From the NCBI GenBank assembly GCA_949289295.1, contig CASENM010000041.1, positions 1 to 64,000 of the forward strand: a DNA stretch of 64,000 bases. Reading direction: 5' to 3'. The notes under the pieces are model-generated. The model was not told where the DNA came from. It saw only the letters and a list, made by a program, of their open reading frames with translations, and did not search any database. Source of the DNA: an uncultured Bacteroides sp. (GTDB lineage: Bacteria > Bacteroidota > Bacteroidia > Bacteroidales > Bacteroidaceae). The translations under genes were made by a program, and so were the position numbers. Below are positions 8,640 through 17,341 of this stretch, one piece after another (the first letter of the stretch is position 1; each line of letters opens with the position of its first letter).

Positions 8640-9446
8640 TCAGTCTGCCGGTCTGCGCAGTTCCCAGAAAGCGACAGCCGAGGCGGCCGCCACGTTGAGC
8701 GAGTCTACGCCGTGCTGCATAGGGATGCGCACCACATAGTCGGCTCGGGCGATGGACTCTTGGGGGAGTCCGTCGCCCTCCGTCCCCATGATGAGGGCCA
8801 GTCGGGGTTCCTGTTTCAGTACGGGAGCGTCAAGCGGTACAGACTGGTCCGTCAGGGCCATGGCGGCAGTACGGAACCCCAATTGCCGGAGTTCGGCAAG
8901 GGAGGGTTCTGTCCATGTCCATGGAATCAGAAACGCCGACCCCATTGACACACGCACGGCCCGCCGGTTCAACGGGTCGCACGAATCGGGAGTCAGCAGC
9001 ACGGCATCCATTCCGAGGGCCGCCGCCGAACGGAAGATGGCTCCGATGTTGGTGGTGTCTGTCACCCCCTCGATGACTGCCACGCGATGTGCGTCCCTGC
9101 ATATTTCGTCCACACGTCTCGGCATAGGCCGCCGCATGGCGCAAAGCACTCCCCGGGTCAGCACATAACCTGTCAGCCTGGACAGCAGTTCCCTGCTGCC
9201 TGTATAGACGGGAATGCCGGCGCATCGGGCAAGTATGTCGGCCGCATCCCCTTCAATGTGTCTGCGTTCGCAAAGAAAGGCCAGAGGTTCGTAGCCGGCG
9301 TCCAGGGCGACGCGGATTACTTTCGGGCTCTCTGCTATGAAGATTCCCTTTTCCGGTTCCAGTTTCCGGCGCAGCTGCGCTTCTGTCAGTGTGCTGAACA
9401 CTTCCACTCCCGGATAGTCCAGCGAGGATATTTCGATGACGGGCAT
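8640..9446 (-). CDS. TrmH/SpoU family RNA methyltransferase
   Basis: SPOUT-class 2'-O-ribose RNA methyltransferase, 268 residues from the ATG at 9446; the open frame extends upstream to 9542 without family similarity. The N-terminal part (LTEAQLRRKLEPEKGIFIAESPKVI) is a substrate-binding domain. The C-terminal knot carries the family motifs TTNIGAIFRSAAALG, MGSAFLIPW and the final LIMGTEGDGLP...VRIPMQHGVDSLNVAAA. It modifies rRNA or tRNA using S-adenosylmethionine; the target is not predictable. It stands alone, convergent with the GH16 gene. The start is supported by a promoter box 21 bp upstream. Confidence 0.85.
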   Translation of the reverse strand: MPVIEISSLDYPGVEVFSTLTEAQLRRKLEPEKGIFIAESPKVIRVALDAGYEPLAFLCERRHIEGDAADILARCAGIPVYTGSRELLSRLTGYVLTRGVLCAMRRPMPRRVDEICRDAHRVAVIEGVTDTTNIGAIFRSAAALGMDAVLLTPDSCDPLNRRAVRVSMGSAFLIPWTWTEPSLAELRQLGFRTAAMALTDQSVPLDAPVLKQEPRLALIMGTEGDGLPQESIARADYVVRIPMQHGVDSLNVAAASAVAFWELRRPAD

Positions 9447-9466
9447 ATAAGTTGTACTTTTTCCGG

Positions 9467-9474
9467 CAAAGGTA
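9467..9474 (-). promoter_or_regulatory. Putative -7 box for RNA methyltransferase
   Basis: Reads TACCTTTG on the minus strand, a perfect TAnnTTTG match, 20 bp upstream of the ATG at 9446. It supports that start over the longer frame. Confidence 0.55.
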
Positions 9475-9597
9475 ACATTTGTGGTCGAAATGGACGAATT
9501 ATAATTATAAAATGCCGGCCGGTGCAACAAAAACAATCTCATTCTGCCTTATCATCCCATTTTTTTGTACTTTTACCGCATTTTAAAGATATAGCGT

Positions 9598-10368
9598 ATG
9601 AATCTGGAAACTTTTCATCTGTTTTTATGGATTATGTCGGGGATAGCCTTGGTTGTGTTTGTTTCCCTCTATTTTGTGAAGGCCGGCTATGGCATTTTCC
9701 GTACTCCCTCATGGGGATTCTCCATCAATAATAAAGTGGCTTGGATGTTGATGGAAAGCCCGGTATTCGTGGTGATGCTTGTCCTGTGGGCTTGCAGCGG
9801 AGTGGGCTTTGCCTTGCCGCAGTTTCTTTTCTTCCTGCTTTTCCAGCTGCATTATTTCCAGCGGTCGTTTGTGTTTCCCTTTCTGTTGAAGGGAAAGAGC
9901 CGGATGCCTGTGGCTATCATGGCAATGGGCATTGTGTTCAATGTGCTCAACGGTCTGATGCAGGGAGGGGGACTGTTCTTCTTCAGCCATCTCGCGCCGG
10001 CTGACATGGGTGGAAGCTATTTCCTGAAGCCGCATGCAGTGGCCGGACTGTTGCTCTTTTTTGTGGGGATGGCGGTCAATCTGCATTCCGACCATGTGAT
10101 ACGTCATCTGCGCAAGCCCGGTGACACCCGCCATTATTTGCCCGGAAAAGGGCTTTACCGTTACGTCACTTCGGCCAATTATTTCGGCGAGCTGATGGAG
10201 TGGACAGGATTTGCCGTACTGACAGCTTCGCCTGCGGCATGGGTGTTCGTATGGTGGACAGCCGCCAATCTGGTGCCCCGTGCCGATGCAATCCATCGCA
10301 GATACCGCGAAGAGTTCGGCGATGAGGCGGTGGGGAAGAGAAAGCGTATCATTCCCTTTATATATTAG
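9598..10368 (+). CDS. 3-oxo-5-alpha-steroid 4-dehydrogenase (5AR) family membrane protein
   Basis: A 256-residue integral membrane protein with about six hydrophobic segments and the steroid 5-alpha-reductase C-terminal domain. Recognisable elements are LHSDHVIRHLRKPG, the conserved LYRYVTSANYFGELMEWTGFA and the terminal RADAIHRRYREEFG...KRIIPFIY. The family reduces the delta-4 double bond of 3-oxo-steroids using NADPH. In gut Bacteroidota such genes stand next to an old yellow enzyme and a 3-beta-hydroxysteroid dehydrogenase and make allo (5-alpha) bile acids such as isoallolithocholate. The next two genes here are exactly those families, which strengthens the assignment. The start at 9598 has no strong ribosome site, as is usual in this phylum. 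Confidence 0.85.
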   Translation: MNLETFHLFLWIMSGIALVVFVSLYFVKAGYGIFRTPSWGFSINNKVAWMLMESPVFVVMLVLWACSGVGFALPQFLFFLLFQLHYFQRSFVFPFLLKGKSRMPVAIMAMGIVFNVLNGLMQGGGLFFFSHLAPADMGGSYFLKPHAVAGLLLFFVGMAVNLHSDHVIRHLRKPGDTRHYLPGKGLYRYVTSANYFGELMEWTGFAVLTASPAAWVFVWWTAANLVPRADAIHRRYREEFGDEAVGKRKRIIPFIY

Positions 10369-10443
10369 AGCAAGCGGACGGGCCGGCCGGCAGATACAGG
10401 CTGTCTCGTTGTATATAATGACTTAACCAAAGAGATAAAAGAA

Positions 10444-11688
10444 ATGAAAGACTCGAAATTATTTACCCCGGTCAAATTGGGACCGTTGACACTCCGCAAC
10501 CGTACCATCCGTTCGGCGGCTTTCGAGAGCATGTGCCCGGGCAACAAGCCTTCGCAGATGTTGCTCGACTATCACCGTTCGGTGGCAGCCGGAGGGGTGG
10601 GTATGACTACCGTAGCGTACGCGGCTGTCACGAGAAGCGGCTTGTCGTTCGACCGGCAGTTATGGATGCGTCCGGAGATTGTGCCCGGACTGAGAAAGCT
10701 GACCGATGCCGTTCATGCGGAAGGGGCGGCGGCGGGCATCCAGCTGGGACATTGCGGAAACATGTCGCACAAGAGTATATGTGGCTGTACGCCGGTAGGT
10801 GCCAGCACCGGATTCAACCTTTATTCGCCCACTTTTGTCCGCGGACTCCGTGCCGGCGAGCTGCCTGAAATGGCCCGTGCTTACGGAAGGGCTGTAAATC
10901 TGGCCCGCGAGGCCGGTTTTGACTCCGTGGAGATACATGCCGGACACGGCTATCTGATAAGCCAGTTCCTTTCGCCTTCCACCAATCACCGTAGCGATGA
11001 ATATGGGGGTTCGCTGCAGAACCGGATGCGCTTCATGGACATGGTGATGGATGAGGTGATGAAAGCGGCCGGAAACGACATGGCTGTATTGGTGAAGATG
11101 AACATGCGCGACGGTTTCAAGGGCGGGATGGAACTGGACGAAACGATGCAAGTGGCCAAACGGCTGGAACAGTCGGGCGCACATGCGCTGGTGCTCAGCG
11201 GAGGATTCGTGAGCAAGGCACCCATGTATGTGATGAGGGGCGAGATGCCTATCCGGACCATGACTCACTATATGACCTGCTGGTGGCTGAAATATGGCGT
11301 GCGTATGGTGGGCAAGTGGATGATACCGAGCGTTCTGTTCAAGGAAGCCTATTTCCTGGAAGATGCCTTGAAGTTCCGCAGGGAAATCAAGATGCCTCTG
11401 GTATATGTGGGCGGACTTGTGTCGCGCGAGAAAATAGATGAGGTGCTTGACTGCGGATTTGAGGCCATACAGATGGCGCGTGCGCTGCTCAACGACCCCG
11501 GTTTCGTCAATCGTATGCGGGCCGAGGAGAATGCCCGCTGCGACTGCCGTCACAGCAATTACTGCATCGCGCGGATGTATTCCATCGAGATGGCCTGCCA
11601 TCAGCGTCTGAAGGAAGAGTTGCCGCCGTGCCTGAAGAAAGAGATAGCGGAAATAGAAAAACGACAATCGGCAGGGTATGGAAAGTGA
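10444..11688 (+). CDS. Old yellow enzyme family NADH:flavin oxidoreductase (5BR-like)
   Basis: FMN-dependent ene-reductase, 414 residues, single TIM-barrel. Family signals: KLGPLTLRNRTIRSA at the N-terminus, GIQLGHCGNMSH, and the catalytic HAGHGYLISQFLSPSTNHRSDEYGGS block near 161-186. The C-terminal FMN-phosphate region VGGLVSREKIDEVLDCGFEAIQMARALL follows. A Cys-rich tail (CDCRHSNYC near 360) recalls the Fe-S site of larger 2,4-dienoyl-CoA reductases, but the second NADPH domain is absent. In the bile-acid cluster of gut Bacteroidota the equivalent gene encodes the 5-beta-reductase/dehydrogenase acting on 3-oxo-delta-4 steroids. The specific activity here is inferred from the neighbours. 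Confidence 0.83.
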   Translation: MKDSKLFTPVKLGPLTLRNRTIRSAAFESMCPGNKPSQMLLDYHRSVAAGGVGMTTVAYAAVTRSGLSFDRQLWMRPEIVPGLRKLTDAVHAEGAAAGIQLGHCGNMSHKSICGCTPVGASTGFNLYSPTFVRGLRAGELPEMARAYGRAVNLAREAGFDSVEIHAGHGYLISQFLSPSTNHRSDEYGGSLQNRMRFMDMVMDEVMKAAGNDMAVLVKMNMRDGFKGGMELDETMQVAKRLEQSGAHALVLSGGFVSKAPMYVMRGEMPIRTMTHYMTCWWLKYGVRMVGKWMIPSVLFKEAYFLEDALKFRREIKMPLVYVGGLVSREKIDEVLDCGFEAIQMARALLNDPGFVNRMRAEENARCDCRHSNYCIARMYSIEMACHQRLKEELPPCLKKEIAEIEKRQSAGYGK

Positions 11689-12529
11689 AAAGAAACTGGC
11701 TGTCATTACCGGTGCCGACGGCGGAATGGGTAAGGAAATCACTCGCGCGGTGGCCATGGCCGGCTATCGGGTGATAATGGCCTGCTGCAGGCTGAAGAAA
11801 GCGGTGGAAGTGCGCCGGGAATTGCTTTCCGAGCATGAGGGCCTGGATATTGAAATACGTGAGATTGACTTGGCTTCCCTGCGTTCGGTCGCCATTTTTG
11901 CCAATACGCTGCTGGCCGAAGGAAAATCGGTCAGTCTGCTGATGAACAATGCGGGTACGATGGAAACCGGCCTTCACATTACGGAAGACGGACTGGAATG
12001 TACGGTGAGCGTGAACTATGTGGGCCATTACCTGCTGACGCGCAAACTTTTGCCGCTGATGGGCGAGGGGAGCCGTATTGTCAGCATGGTGTCGTGTACG
12101 TATGCAATCGGACATCTGGATTTCCCTGATTTCTTTACGAGGGGGAGAAAAGGCGGTTTCTGGCGTATCCCGGTCTACAGCAACACCAAGCTGGCTCTGA
12201 CATTGTTTACGATTGATCTTGCCGCACGGTTGCGCGGCCGGGGGATTGTGGTCAATGCGGCCGACCCAGGCATTGTGTCCACGGACATCATCACCATGCA
12301 TGCTTGGTTTGACCCGTTGACGGATGTGCTGTTCCGTCCCTTTATCCGTACGCCGCTGCAAGGTGCGGCTACGGCTATCCATCTGTTGCTTGACGAGGAG
12401 GCCGGAAAACGGACAGGCACGCTGAATGTGAGCTGTCATGCCAAACCGCTTTCGGAAAAATATACGCGCCATCTGCAGATGGATGAGTTGTGGAACCGGA
12501 CCGAACAGATGGTGAAGAAATGGCTGTAA
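11678..12529 (+). CDS. Short-chain dehydrogenase (3-beta-HSDH-like)
   Basis: Classical-fold SDR of 283 residues. The cofactor motif is TGADGGMGKE (about residues 11-20), the NNAG motif MNNAGTM lies near 90, and the catalytic Tyr-x-x-x-Lys is YSNTK near 167-171, with an upstream Ser in VSMVSCTYA. The motif spacing is like that of retinol dehydrogenase/WW-oxidoreductase-like SDRs. The start overlaps the flavoprotein gene by 11 bp, so the two are translationally coupled. With the 5-alpha-reductase and OYE genes it completes the set needed to interconvert 3-alpha/3-beta-hydroxy and 3-oxo steroids. The stereospecificity is inferred, not visible. Confidence 0.83.
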   Translation: MESEKKLAVITGADGGMGKEITRAVAMAGYRVIMACCRLKKAVEVRRELLSEHEGLDIEIREIDLASLRSVAIFANTLLAEGKSVSLLMNNAGTMETGLHITEDGLECTVSVNYVGHYLLTRKLLPLMGEGSRIVSMVSCTYAIGHLDFPDFFTRGRKGGFWRIPVYSNTKLALTLFTIDLAARLRGRGIVVNAADPGIVSTDIITMHAWFDPLTDVLFRPFIRTPLQGAATAIHLLLDEEAGKRTGTLNVSCHAKPLSEKYTRHLQMDELWNRTEQMVKKWL

Positions 12530-12670
12530 TATCCGGAAGCCGGACGGTTTTATTTTGAGACAGCCTCGTTTTTGCGCCCCAACGGAAGATTTGTGAAGAT
12601 GGACGTTAACTTGCTGAAGATGGGCAAGAAATATATTAATGGAATAGTTATGCTGAATTATAGAATAAAC

Positions 12671-15127
12671 ATGAAGAAAGAAATATTGTTGTCTTGTTCG
12701 CTGTGCCTGGGGCTGTGGGCTCATGCCGGGCACATTGATGTCGACAGGTTCAGATATGCCGGACCCTATCCGGTGCAGTGTCCTTTGCTGGTCGACAGTG
12801 TGGATGTGAATTCAAACGCATGGGCTGCAGAAAGCCTGCTCAAGACGCCTCTCTCGTTCAAGACAGTCGAGGCAGGCGCGATGATGTATAAAAAGGATTT
12901 GTCGCAGGCTCCGCAGCAAGGTTATGCGTTGCATTTGATGGGTTTCGGCGTGGAAAACACACGTTTCGGGAAGGCCAGGCTGACAGTCGGCGGAATAAAG
13001 AACTATCAGCTGTACGTGGACGGGAAACAGGCGGAAGCCGGAAAGGATTTGTCATTCGAACCGGGTACGCACGAAATGGTGCTGAAGTATCTGACTGCAC
13101 CGGAAGAGACTTCCATTCCGGACATTACGCTTGACAGCGGACAGGACGGCGTTTTTTCTCTGCATTCCGGTGACAGCCGGATGTACACGCTGGCCGATGC
13201 CATGCACGGACGGAAATGTGCGGGCATACAGCTTTCGCCCGACGGAAAATATCTCATGGCGGTCTATCGTACCAGTCTGAAGGGGGGCAAGTCGGTCACC
13301 GAATATTGTGTCAGAGAGTTGGCGGAGGGAAGAGTGGTCGCACGCCGTCAGGAAGCGTTGGGATGGATGCCCCGTTCCGGAAAGTTCTACTATGTCCGTC
13401 AGGGTGTGGATGGCAGACAATTCGTGGTGGTCGATCCCTCTACGGGAGCTGAAGAGGTGCTTGCGGACAATCTGCCGGAAGGAAACTTCAGCGTTTCTCC
13501 ACAGGAGGACTATCTGCTCTACACACTGACGCAGGAAGGTCCGAAGGAACGGAAGGAAATCTATGAGGTGATTGATCCCGACGACCGCCAGCCGGGATGG
13601 CGCAACCGTTCGTATGTGGCGAAGTACGACCTGGAGACGGGAGTGATGCAGCCGCTCACCTTCGGCTATAAGAATGTCTGGGCGGCCGATATCTCTTCCG
13701 ACGGACAATCGGTGTTGCTGATGGTGCAGAACCATCGGATGGGCGGACGGCCTACCACCTCGTTCTCGTTGTACAAGCTCAATGTGCAGACTCTGGAGGC
13801 TGATACGCTGGTAGAGGACGACGGTTTCATTTCTGCGGCCTGTTTTTCGCCCGACGCGCGGCAGGTACTGGTTACGGGTTCTCCCGAAGCCTTGGGCGGA
13901 GTGGGGAAGAACGTGCGTGAAGGCCAGATCCCGAGCATGGTCGACAACCAGCTGTTCCTGATGGATGTGGACGGCAGGAAAGTGACTCCGCTCACCCGCA
14001 CATTCAATCCGAACGTGAGAAGCGCGGCATGGAGCACGGCCGACAGGCGCATCTATTTTACAGCCGAAAACAAGGACTGCTATTCACTCTATCAGCTGGA
14101 TCCCGAAAGCGGCAGGATTACGCAGCTGGACGTGCCTGAAGAAATGGTGTTCTCGTTCTCGCTGGCCGAGAACTCGCCGTTGATGGCTTTCTATGGCGAG
14201 AGTGCCTCCAATTCGCACCGCCTCTATACGCTGAACCTCAAGAACAGCAAGGTGAAGCTGCAGGAAGATTTGAGCAGGGAACTGCTGAAGGAGGTGGAGC
14301 TGGGCAAGTGTGAGGCGTGGAACTTTGTCAATTCGCGTGGCGACACCATCTGCGGACGTTATTATCTGCCTCCCCATTTCGATGCGGACAAGAAATATCC
14401 GATGATTGTGTACTATTATGGGGGATGCAGTCCCACAAGCCGCAATTTTGACACGCTTTATCCTTTTCATGCATACGCCGCACTCGGCTATGTGGTGTAT
14501 GTGGTGGAGCCGAGCGGCGCTACCGGTTTCGGGCAGGAGTTCTCCGCACGCCACGTGAACACGTTCGGCGATTATGTGGCTAATGATATTATCGAGGGGA
14601 CCAGAAAATTTGCCGCCGGACACCCGTTCGTGAACGGGAAGAAGATCGGTTGTCTCGGTGCTTCGTACGGCGGTTTCATGACCCAGTATCTGCAGACCAG
14701 GACCGATATTTTCGCGGCGGCCATCTCACACGCGGGCATCAGCGACCATACCAGCTATTGGGGTGAGGGCTATTGGGGATACTCCTACAGCGAGGTTTCG
14801 GGCGCACACAGTTATCCGTGGAAAAACAAGGAGCTGTTTGTCGACCACAGCCCGCTCTATAATGCCGACAAGATTCATACGCCGCTGCTCTTCCTCCACG
14901 GTTCTGCCGACACGAACGTGCCTGTAGGGGAGAGCATCCAGATGTACACGGCCCTCAAGCTGCTGGGACGCGAGACGGCTCTCGTGGTGGTAGACGGCCA
15001 GGACCACCATATCCTCGATTATCAGAAGCGTATCCTGTGGCAGAACACGATATTTGCATGGTTTGCCAAATGGCTGCAGGATGACCCGCTGTGGTGGAAC
15101 ACGATGTATTCACCGAAAACACTGTAG
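12671..15127 (+). CDS. S9 family peptidase (prolyl oligopeptidase type)
   Basis: Exported serine peptidase of 818 residues with an N-terminal signal (LLSCSLCLGLWAHAG). A long WD40/beta-propeller-like region (LSPDGKYL, YISSDG-type repeats) leads to a C-terminal alpha/beta-hydrolase domain. The nucleophile Ser is in GCLGASYGGFMTQYL, the Asp in HGSADTNVPVGES and the His in GQDHHI. The family cleaves short peptides, often after proline (DPP IV/acylaminoacyl peptidase types), in the periplasm. The ATG at 12671 starts the signal peptide; 33 upstream in-frame residues are not signal-like. It follows the steroid trio by 142 bp; a functional link is not evident. Confidence 0.87.
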   Translation: MKKEILLSCSLCLGLWAHAGHIDVDRFRYAGPYPVQCPLLVDSVDVNSNAWAAESLLKTPLSFKTVEAGAMMYKKDLSQAPQQGYALHLMGFGVENTRFGKARLTVGGIKNYQLYVDGKQAEAGKDLSFEPGTHEMVLKYLTAPEETSIPDITLDSGQDGVFSLHSGDSRMYTLADAMHGRKCAGIQLSPDGKYLMAVYRTSLKGGKSVTEYCVRELAEGRVVARRQEALGWMPRSGKFYYVRQGVDGRQFVVVDPSTGAEEVLADNLPEGNFSVSPQEDYLLYTLTQEGPKERKEIYEVIDPDDRQPGWRNRSYVAKYDLETGVMQPLTFGYKNVWAADISSDGQSVLLMVQNHRMGGRPTTSFSLYKLNVQTLEADTLVEDDGFISAACFSPDARQVLVTGSPEALGGVGKNVREGQIPSMVDNQLFLMDVDGRKVTPLTRTFNPNVRSAAWSTADRRIYFTAENKDCYSLYQLDPESGRITQLDVPEEMVFSFSLAENSPLMAFYGESASNSHRLYTLNLKNSKVKLQEDLSRELLKEVELGKCEAWNFVNSRGDTICGRYYLPPHFDADKKYPMIVYYYGGCSPTSRNFDTLYPFHAYAALGYVVYVVEPSGATGFGQEFSARHVNTFGDYVANDIIEGTRKFAAGHPFVNGKKIGCLGASYGGFMTQYLQTRTDIFAAAISHAGISDHTSYWGEGYWGYSYSEVSGAHSYPWKNKELFVDHSPLYNADKIHTPLLFLHGSADTNVPVGESIQMYTALKLLGRETALVVVDGQDHHILDYQKRILWQNTIFAWFAKWLQDDPLWWNTMYSPKTL

Positions 15128-15136
15128 GCGGTCATG

Positions 15137-15256
15137 ATGAAACTTCTGCATACGAGCGACTGGCAAGGGCTGCCGGCCGACATCGACCATATCGGGCGGA
15201 GAAAGGAAAGAGTCAACAGTACGTTGAGTAGGATTGAAGTGACCACATTGTGCTGA
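15137..15256 (+). pseudogene. Short remnant resembling the N-terminus of SbcD
   Basis: A 39-codon frame starting MKLLHTSDWQ. This looks like the first beta-strand and metal motif of the exonuclease SbcD (typically MKILHTSDWHLG), but the metal-binding His is Gln. After about 12 residues the similarity stops, and a stop follows at 15254. It begins 9 bp after the S9 peptidase stop. It could be a decayed or deleted sbcD copy, or a chance resemblance over 10 residues. An inverted repeat follows at once. Confidence 0.35.
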
Positions 15257-15277
15257 GCCGAGTCTATACACACACTT

Positions 15278-15336
15278 GGAAACTGTCTTGAATTTCTGCA
15301 AGAAGTTGTTTGGCTTGTCAATTCAAAACAGTTTCC
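15278..15336. repeat. 16-bp imperfect inverted repeat
   Basis: GGAAACTGTCTTGAAT at 15278-15293 pairs with ATTCAAAACAGTTTCC at 15321-15336 with one mismatch across a 27-bp loop. It lies between the convergent peptidase and aquaporin genes. It may be a terminator, though no T-run follows on the plus strand, or the trace of a small mobile element next to the sbcD-like remnant. Confidence 0.6.
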
Positions 15337-15376
15337 GAAAGCCCCCTTCTCAAAGGAATCCCCAGGCCGGTACGGC

Positions 15377-16057
15377 TCAATTGTCGGTCTTGAGGAACTT
15401 CCATGCACCGGCGCTCAATGCTCCGCCCAACAGAGGAGCTGCGATGAAGAGCCAGAGCTGCTCCATAGCCTGTCCGCCTTCCATCAAAGCCGGCCCAATG
15501 CTTCTCGCCGGGTTCACGGATGTGCCCGTAATCGGGATACATACGATGTGAATCAGTATGAGCGTCAGTCCGATAATCAGCCCGGCCAGATTGCCTGCCC
15601 CTTTCTTCTCATCCGTGGAACCCAGTACCACCAGCACGAAGATAAACGTAAATACAGTTTCGGCGATGAAAGCCTGGACTACATTGTCCGGTTCGAAAGA
15701 GTTTGAACCGGTGGCGGTAGGTCCGTCGTATGTACCGGTAGAAACCAGCAGCGAAAGTATCAGCGAGCCCAGAATTGCACCTACTGTCTGGAAAAGCATG
15801 TACATCAGTGCACGTTTGGGCTTCATTCTTCCCGACATCCACATGCCCAGCGTAATTGCCGGATTGATGTGGCATCCTGAAATGTTTCCGATGGTATATG
15901 CCATCGCTACCACCGACAGCCCGAAAGCCATCGCAACTCCGATTGTTCCCACTCCGGCACCGACGGTGTCGGCCATGCTTCCGGCAAATACGGCACTGCC
16001 GCATCCCATCAGCACGAGAATCATTGTTCCTGCAAGTTCAGCTACATACTTTTTCAT
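15377..16057 (-). CDS. aqpZ: Aquaporin (MIP family)
   Basis: Inner-membrane water channel of 226 residues, the usual AqpZ length. Six hydrophobic helices are interrupted by the two pore motifs: HINPAITLG in the first half and SVNPARSIGPAL in the second. The narrow-filter Arg after the second NPA is present (NPAR), and short water-selective spacing favours an aquaporin over a glycerol facilitator. The start at 16057 has a strong site, AAAGGAGGCGACT before ATG. It is monocistronic, divergent from the AraC gene and convergent with the S9 peptidase. Confidence 0.92.
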   Translation of the reverse strand: MKKYVAELAGTMILVLMGCGSAVFAGSMADTVGAGVGTIGVAMAFGLSVVAMAYTIGNISGCHINPAITLGMWMSGRMKPKRALMYMLFQTVGAILGSLILSLLVSTGTYDGPTATGSNSFEPDNVVQAFIAETVFTFIFVLVVLGSTDEKKGAGNLAGLIIGLTLILIHIVCIPITGTSVNPARSIGPALMEGGQAMEQLWLFIAAPLLGGALSAGAWKFLKTDN

Positions 16058-16315
16058 AGTCGCCTCCTTTATAATAGAATGATAAACTGCTACTAATTTA
16101 TTTTATTTTTGTCAGAAAAACAAATGATTCCGGAAATATATGCTGGCCGATACACGGCTGCAAGCATTTTCCGTAAAATAGGTACAAATGCCGAGGATAT
16201 GTCTGTCTCATTGTCTTGTGTATTGTTGTATCTTTGCTGCCAGAAGCAAGTACAATGAACTAAATTTTTGTAGGTATTTCCTGACAGGATTATGAATATT
16301 AAAATGTCGGTGAAA

Positions 16316-16379
16316 ACTTTTTGGAAAACAAATAAAGACTTTTGAGAAAAGTACTTTGGAAATAAAATGCTTAATTTTG
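16316..16379 (+). promoter_or_regulatory. AraC-type operator and promoter (autoregulation)
   Basis: Two 14-bp direct repeats, ACTTTTTGGAAAAC (16316) and ACTTTTGAGAAAAG (16338), are spaced exactly 22 bp, two helical turns. They stand 34 bp before a TAATTTTG -7 box (16372-16379). The same arrangement recurs before the next two genes, so this is likely the binding site of the AraC protein on its own promoter. The rest of the 16058-16404 gap holds no other clear element. Confidence 0.65.
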
Positions 16380-16404
16380 CACTGAATTTTAATTGATTAG
16401 CAAA

Positions 16405-17226
16405 ATGGATGCCGGTATAACAGTTTACGATTACATGGATACTTTCTTCTGCTGTAAGGTGGAGAAAGACAAATGGTGTGAGGAAATGGTGTCGGAACAC
16501 ATGTTGGTTTATCTGTGTTCCGGGGAGCTGGATTTGATTGCACCCGACAAAAAGTATCATTTGAAAAAAGGAGATTCCTTTTTTATCAAGCGTAACCACC
16601 TGGTGAAGAAAATCAAGCAACCGTCAAAGAACGGCGAGCCGTTCAAAGGTTTATTCCTGCAACTGAAAATGCCTTTCTTGAAAAGGATGTTGCATGAACA
16701 TAATATCACAGTACCTTTGGTAAGCAATCCGGTGACGGCTAAATCCACTTATGTGATGCTGGAAAAGCATCCTTTCCTAAACGGACTGTTCTCTTCATTA
16801 GAGCAGTATTTTGACGCCCAACAGTATCCTTCCAAGGAACTGATGGAAACCAAATTGCAGGAAGCCGTCTTTACGTTGTTGCAACTGAGGCCGGACTTAG
16901 GGCAGGTGCTGTTTGACTTTTCCGAACCGTGGAAAATCAATTTGGAAGATTTTATGAACAAGAATTATAAGTGCGACTTGACTGTGGAAGAGTTTGCGCA
17001 TTATACAGGGCGCAGCCTTTCCACCTTTAAGAAAGATTTTGCAGAGGTATTCCACAACACACCCAGCCGCTGGATTGTCAAACGCCGTTTGGAGGAAGCC
17101 AAATGCCTGATGGAGAAACTGGGGAAAAAACCTGCGGATGTTTATTTGGAAGTAGGGTTCAAAAATCTGTCGCATTTTTCCACTGCATTCAAAAGAGAGT
17201 TCGGCATTTCACCGTCAGGGATTTAA
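16405..17226 (+). CDS. AraC family transcriptional regulator
   Basis: A 273-residue regulator. The N-terminal half looks like a cupin-type sensor (YLCSGELDLIAPDKKYHLKKGDSFFIKRNHL). The C-terminal AraC/XylS domain has two helix-turn-helix units: TVEEFAHYTGRSLSTFKKDFAEVF and the signature VYLEVGFKNLSHFSTAFKREFGISPSGI ending the protein. ATG 16405 is chosen; the frame reaches back only to a TTG. Base composition is more AT-rich than the genes to its left. Shared operator repeats before this gene and the two following ones mark it as the local regulator. Confidence 0.9.
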   Translation: MDAGITVYDYMDTFFCCKVEKDKWCEEMVSEHMLVYLCSGELDLIAPDKKYHLKKGDSFFIKRNHLVKKIKQPSKNGEPFKGLFLQLKMPFLKRMLHEHNITVPLVSNPVTAKSTYVMLEKHPFLNGLFSSLEQYFDAQQYPSKELMETKLQEAVFTLLQLRPDLGQVLFDFSEPWKINLEDFMNKNYKCDLTVEEFAHYTGRSLSTFKKDFAEVFHNTPSRWIVKRRLEEAKCLMEKLGKKPADVYLEVGFKNLSHFSTAFKREFGISPSGI

Positions 17227-17241
17227 ATTGTTAGCAGGATG

Positions 17242-17306
17242 ACGTTTCAGCAAAGCAGATAAAACGTTTAGGAAAAACAGCATTACCGTAAACACAGGCA
17301 TCTTTG
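17242..17306 (+). promoter_or_regulatory. AraC-type operator and promoter (C_GCAxxG_C_C gene)
   Basis: Repeats ACGTTTCAGCAAAG (17242) and ACGTTTAGGAAAAA (17264) have 22-bp spacing. A degenerate -7 element, CATCTTTG, starts 35 bp after the second repeat (17299-17306). The downstream TTTGCATC is shared with the promoter at 17851. Confidence 0.62.
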
Positions 17307-17341
17307 CATCACTGAACTCACATCGGGTTTGGATATTTTTT

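Noticed and set aside
11507..12733. 408-residue minus-strand open frame across the OYE and SDR genes
   Set aside because: It is a shadow of two genes with clear motifs, and has no recognisable domain.
15276..15551. 91-residue plus-strand frame between the S9 peptidase and the aquaporin
   Set aside because: Most of it is antisense to the aquaporin, and the rest spans the inverted repeat.
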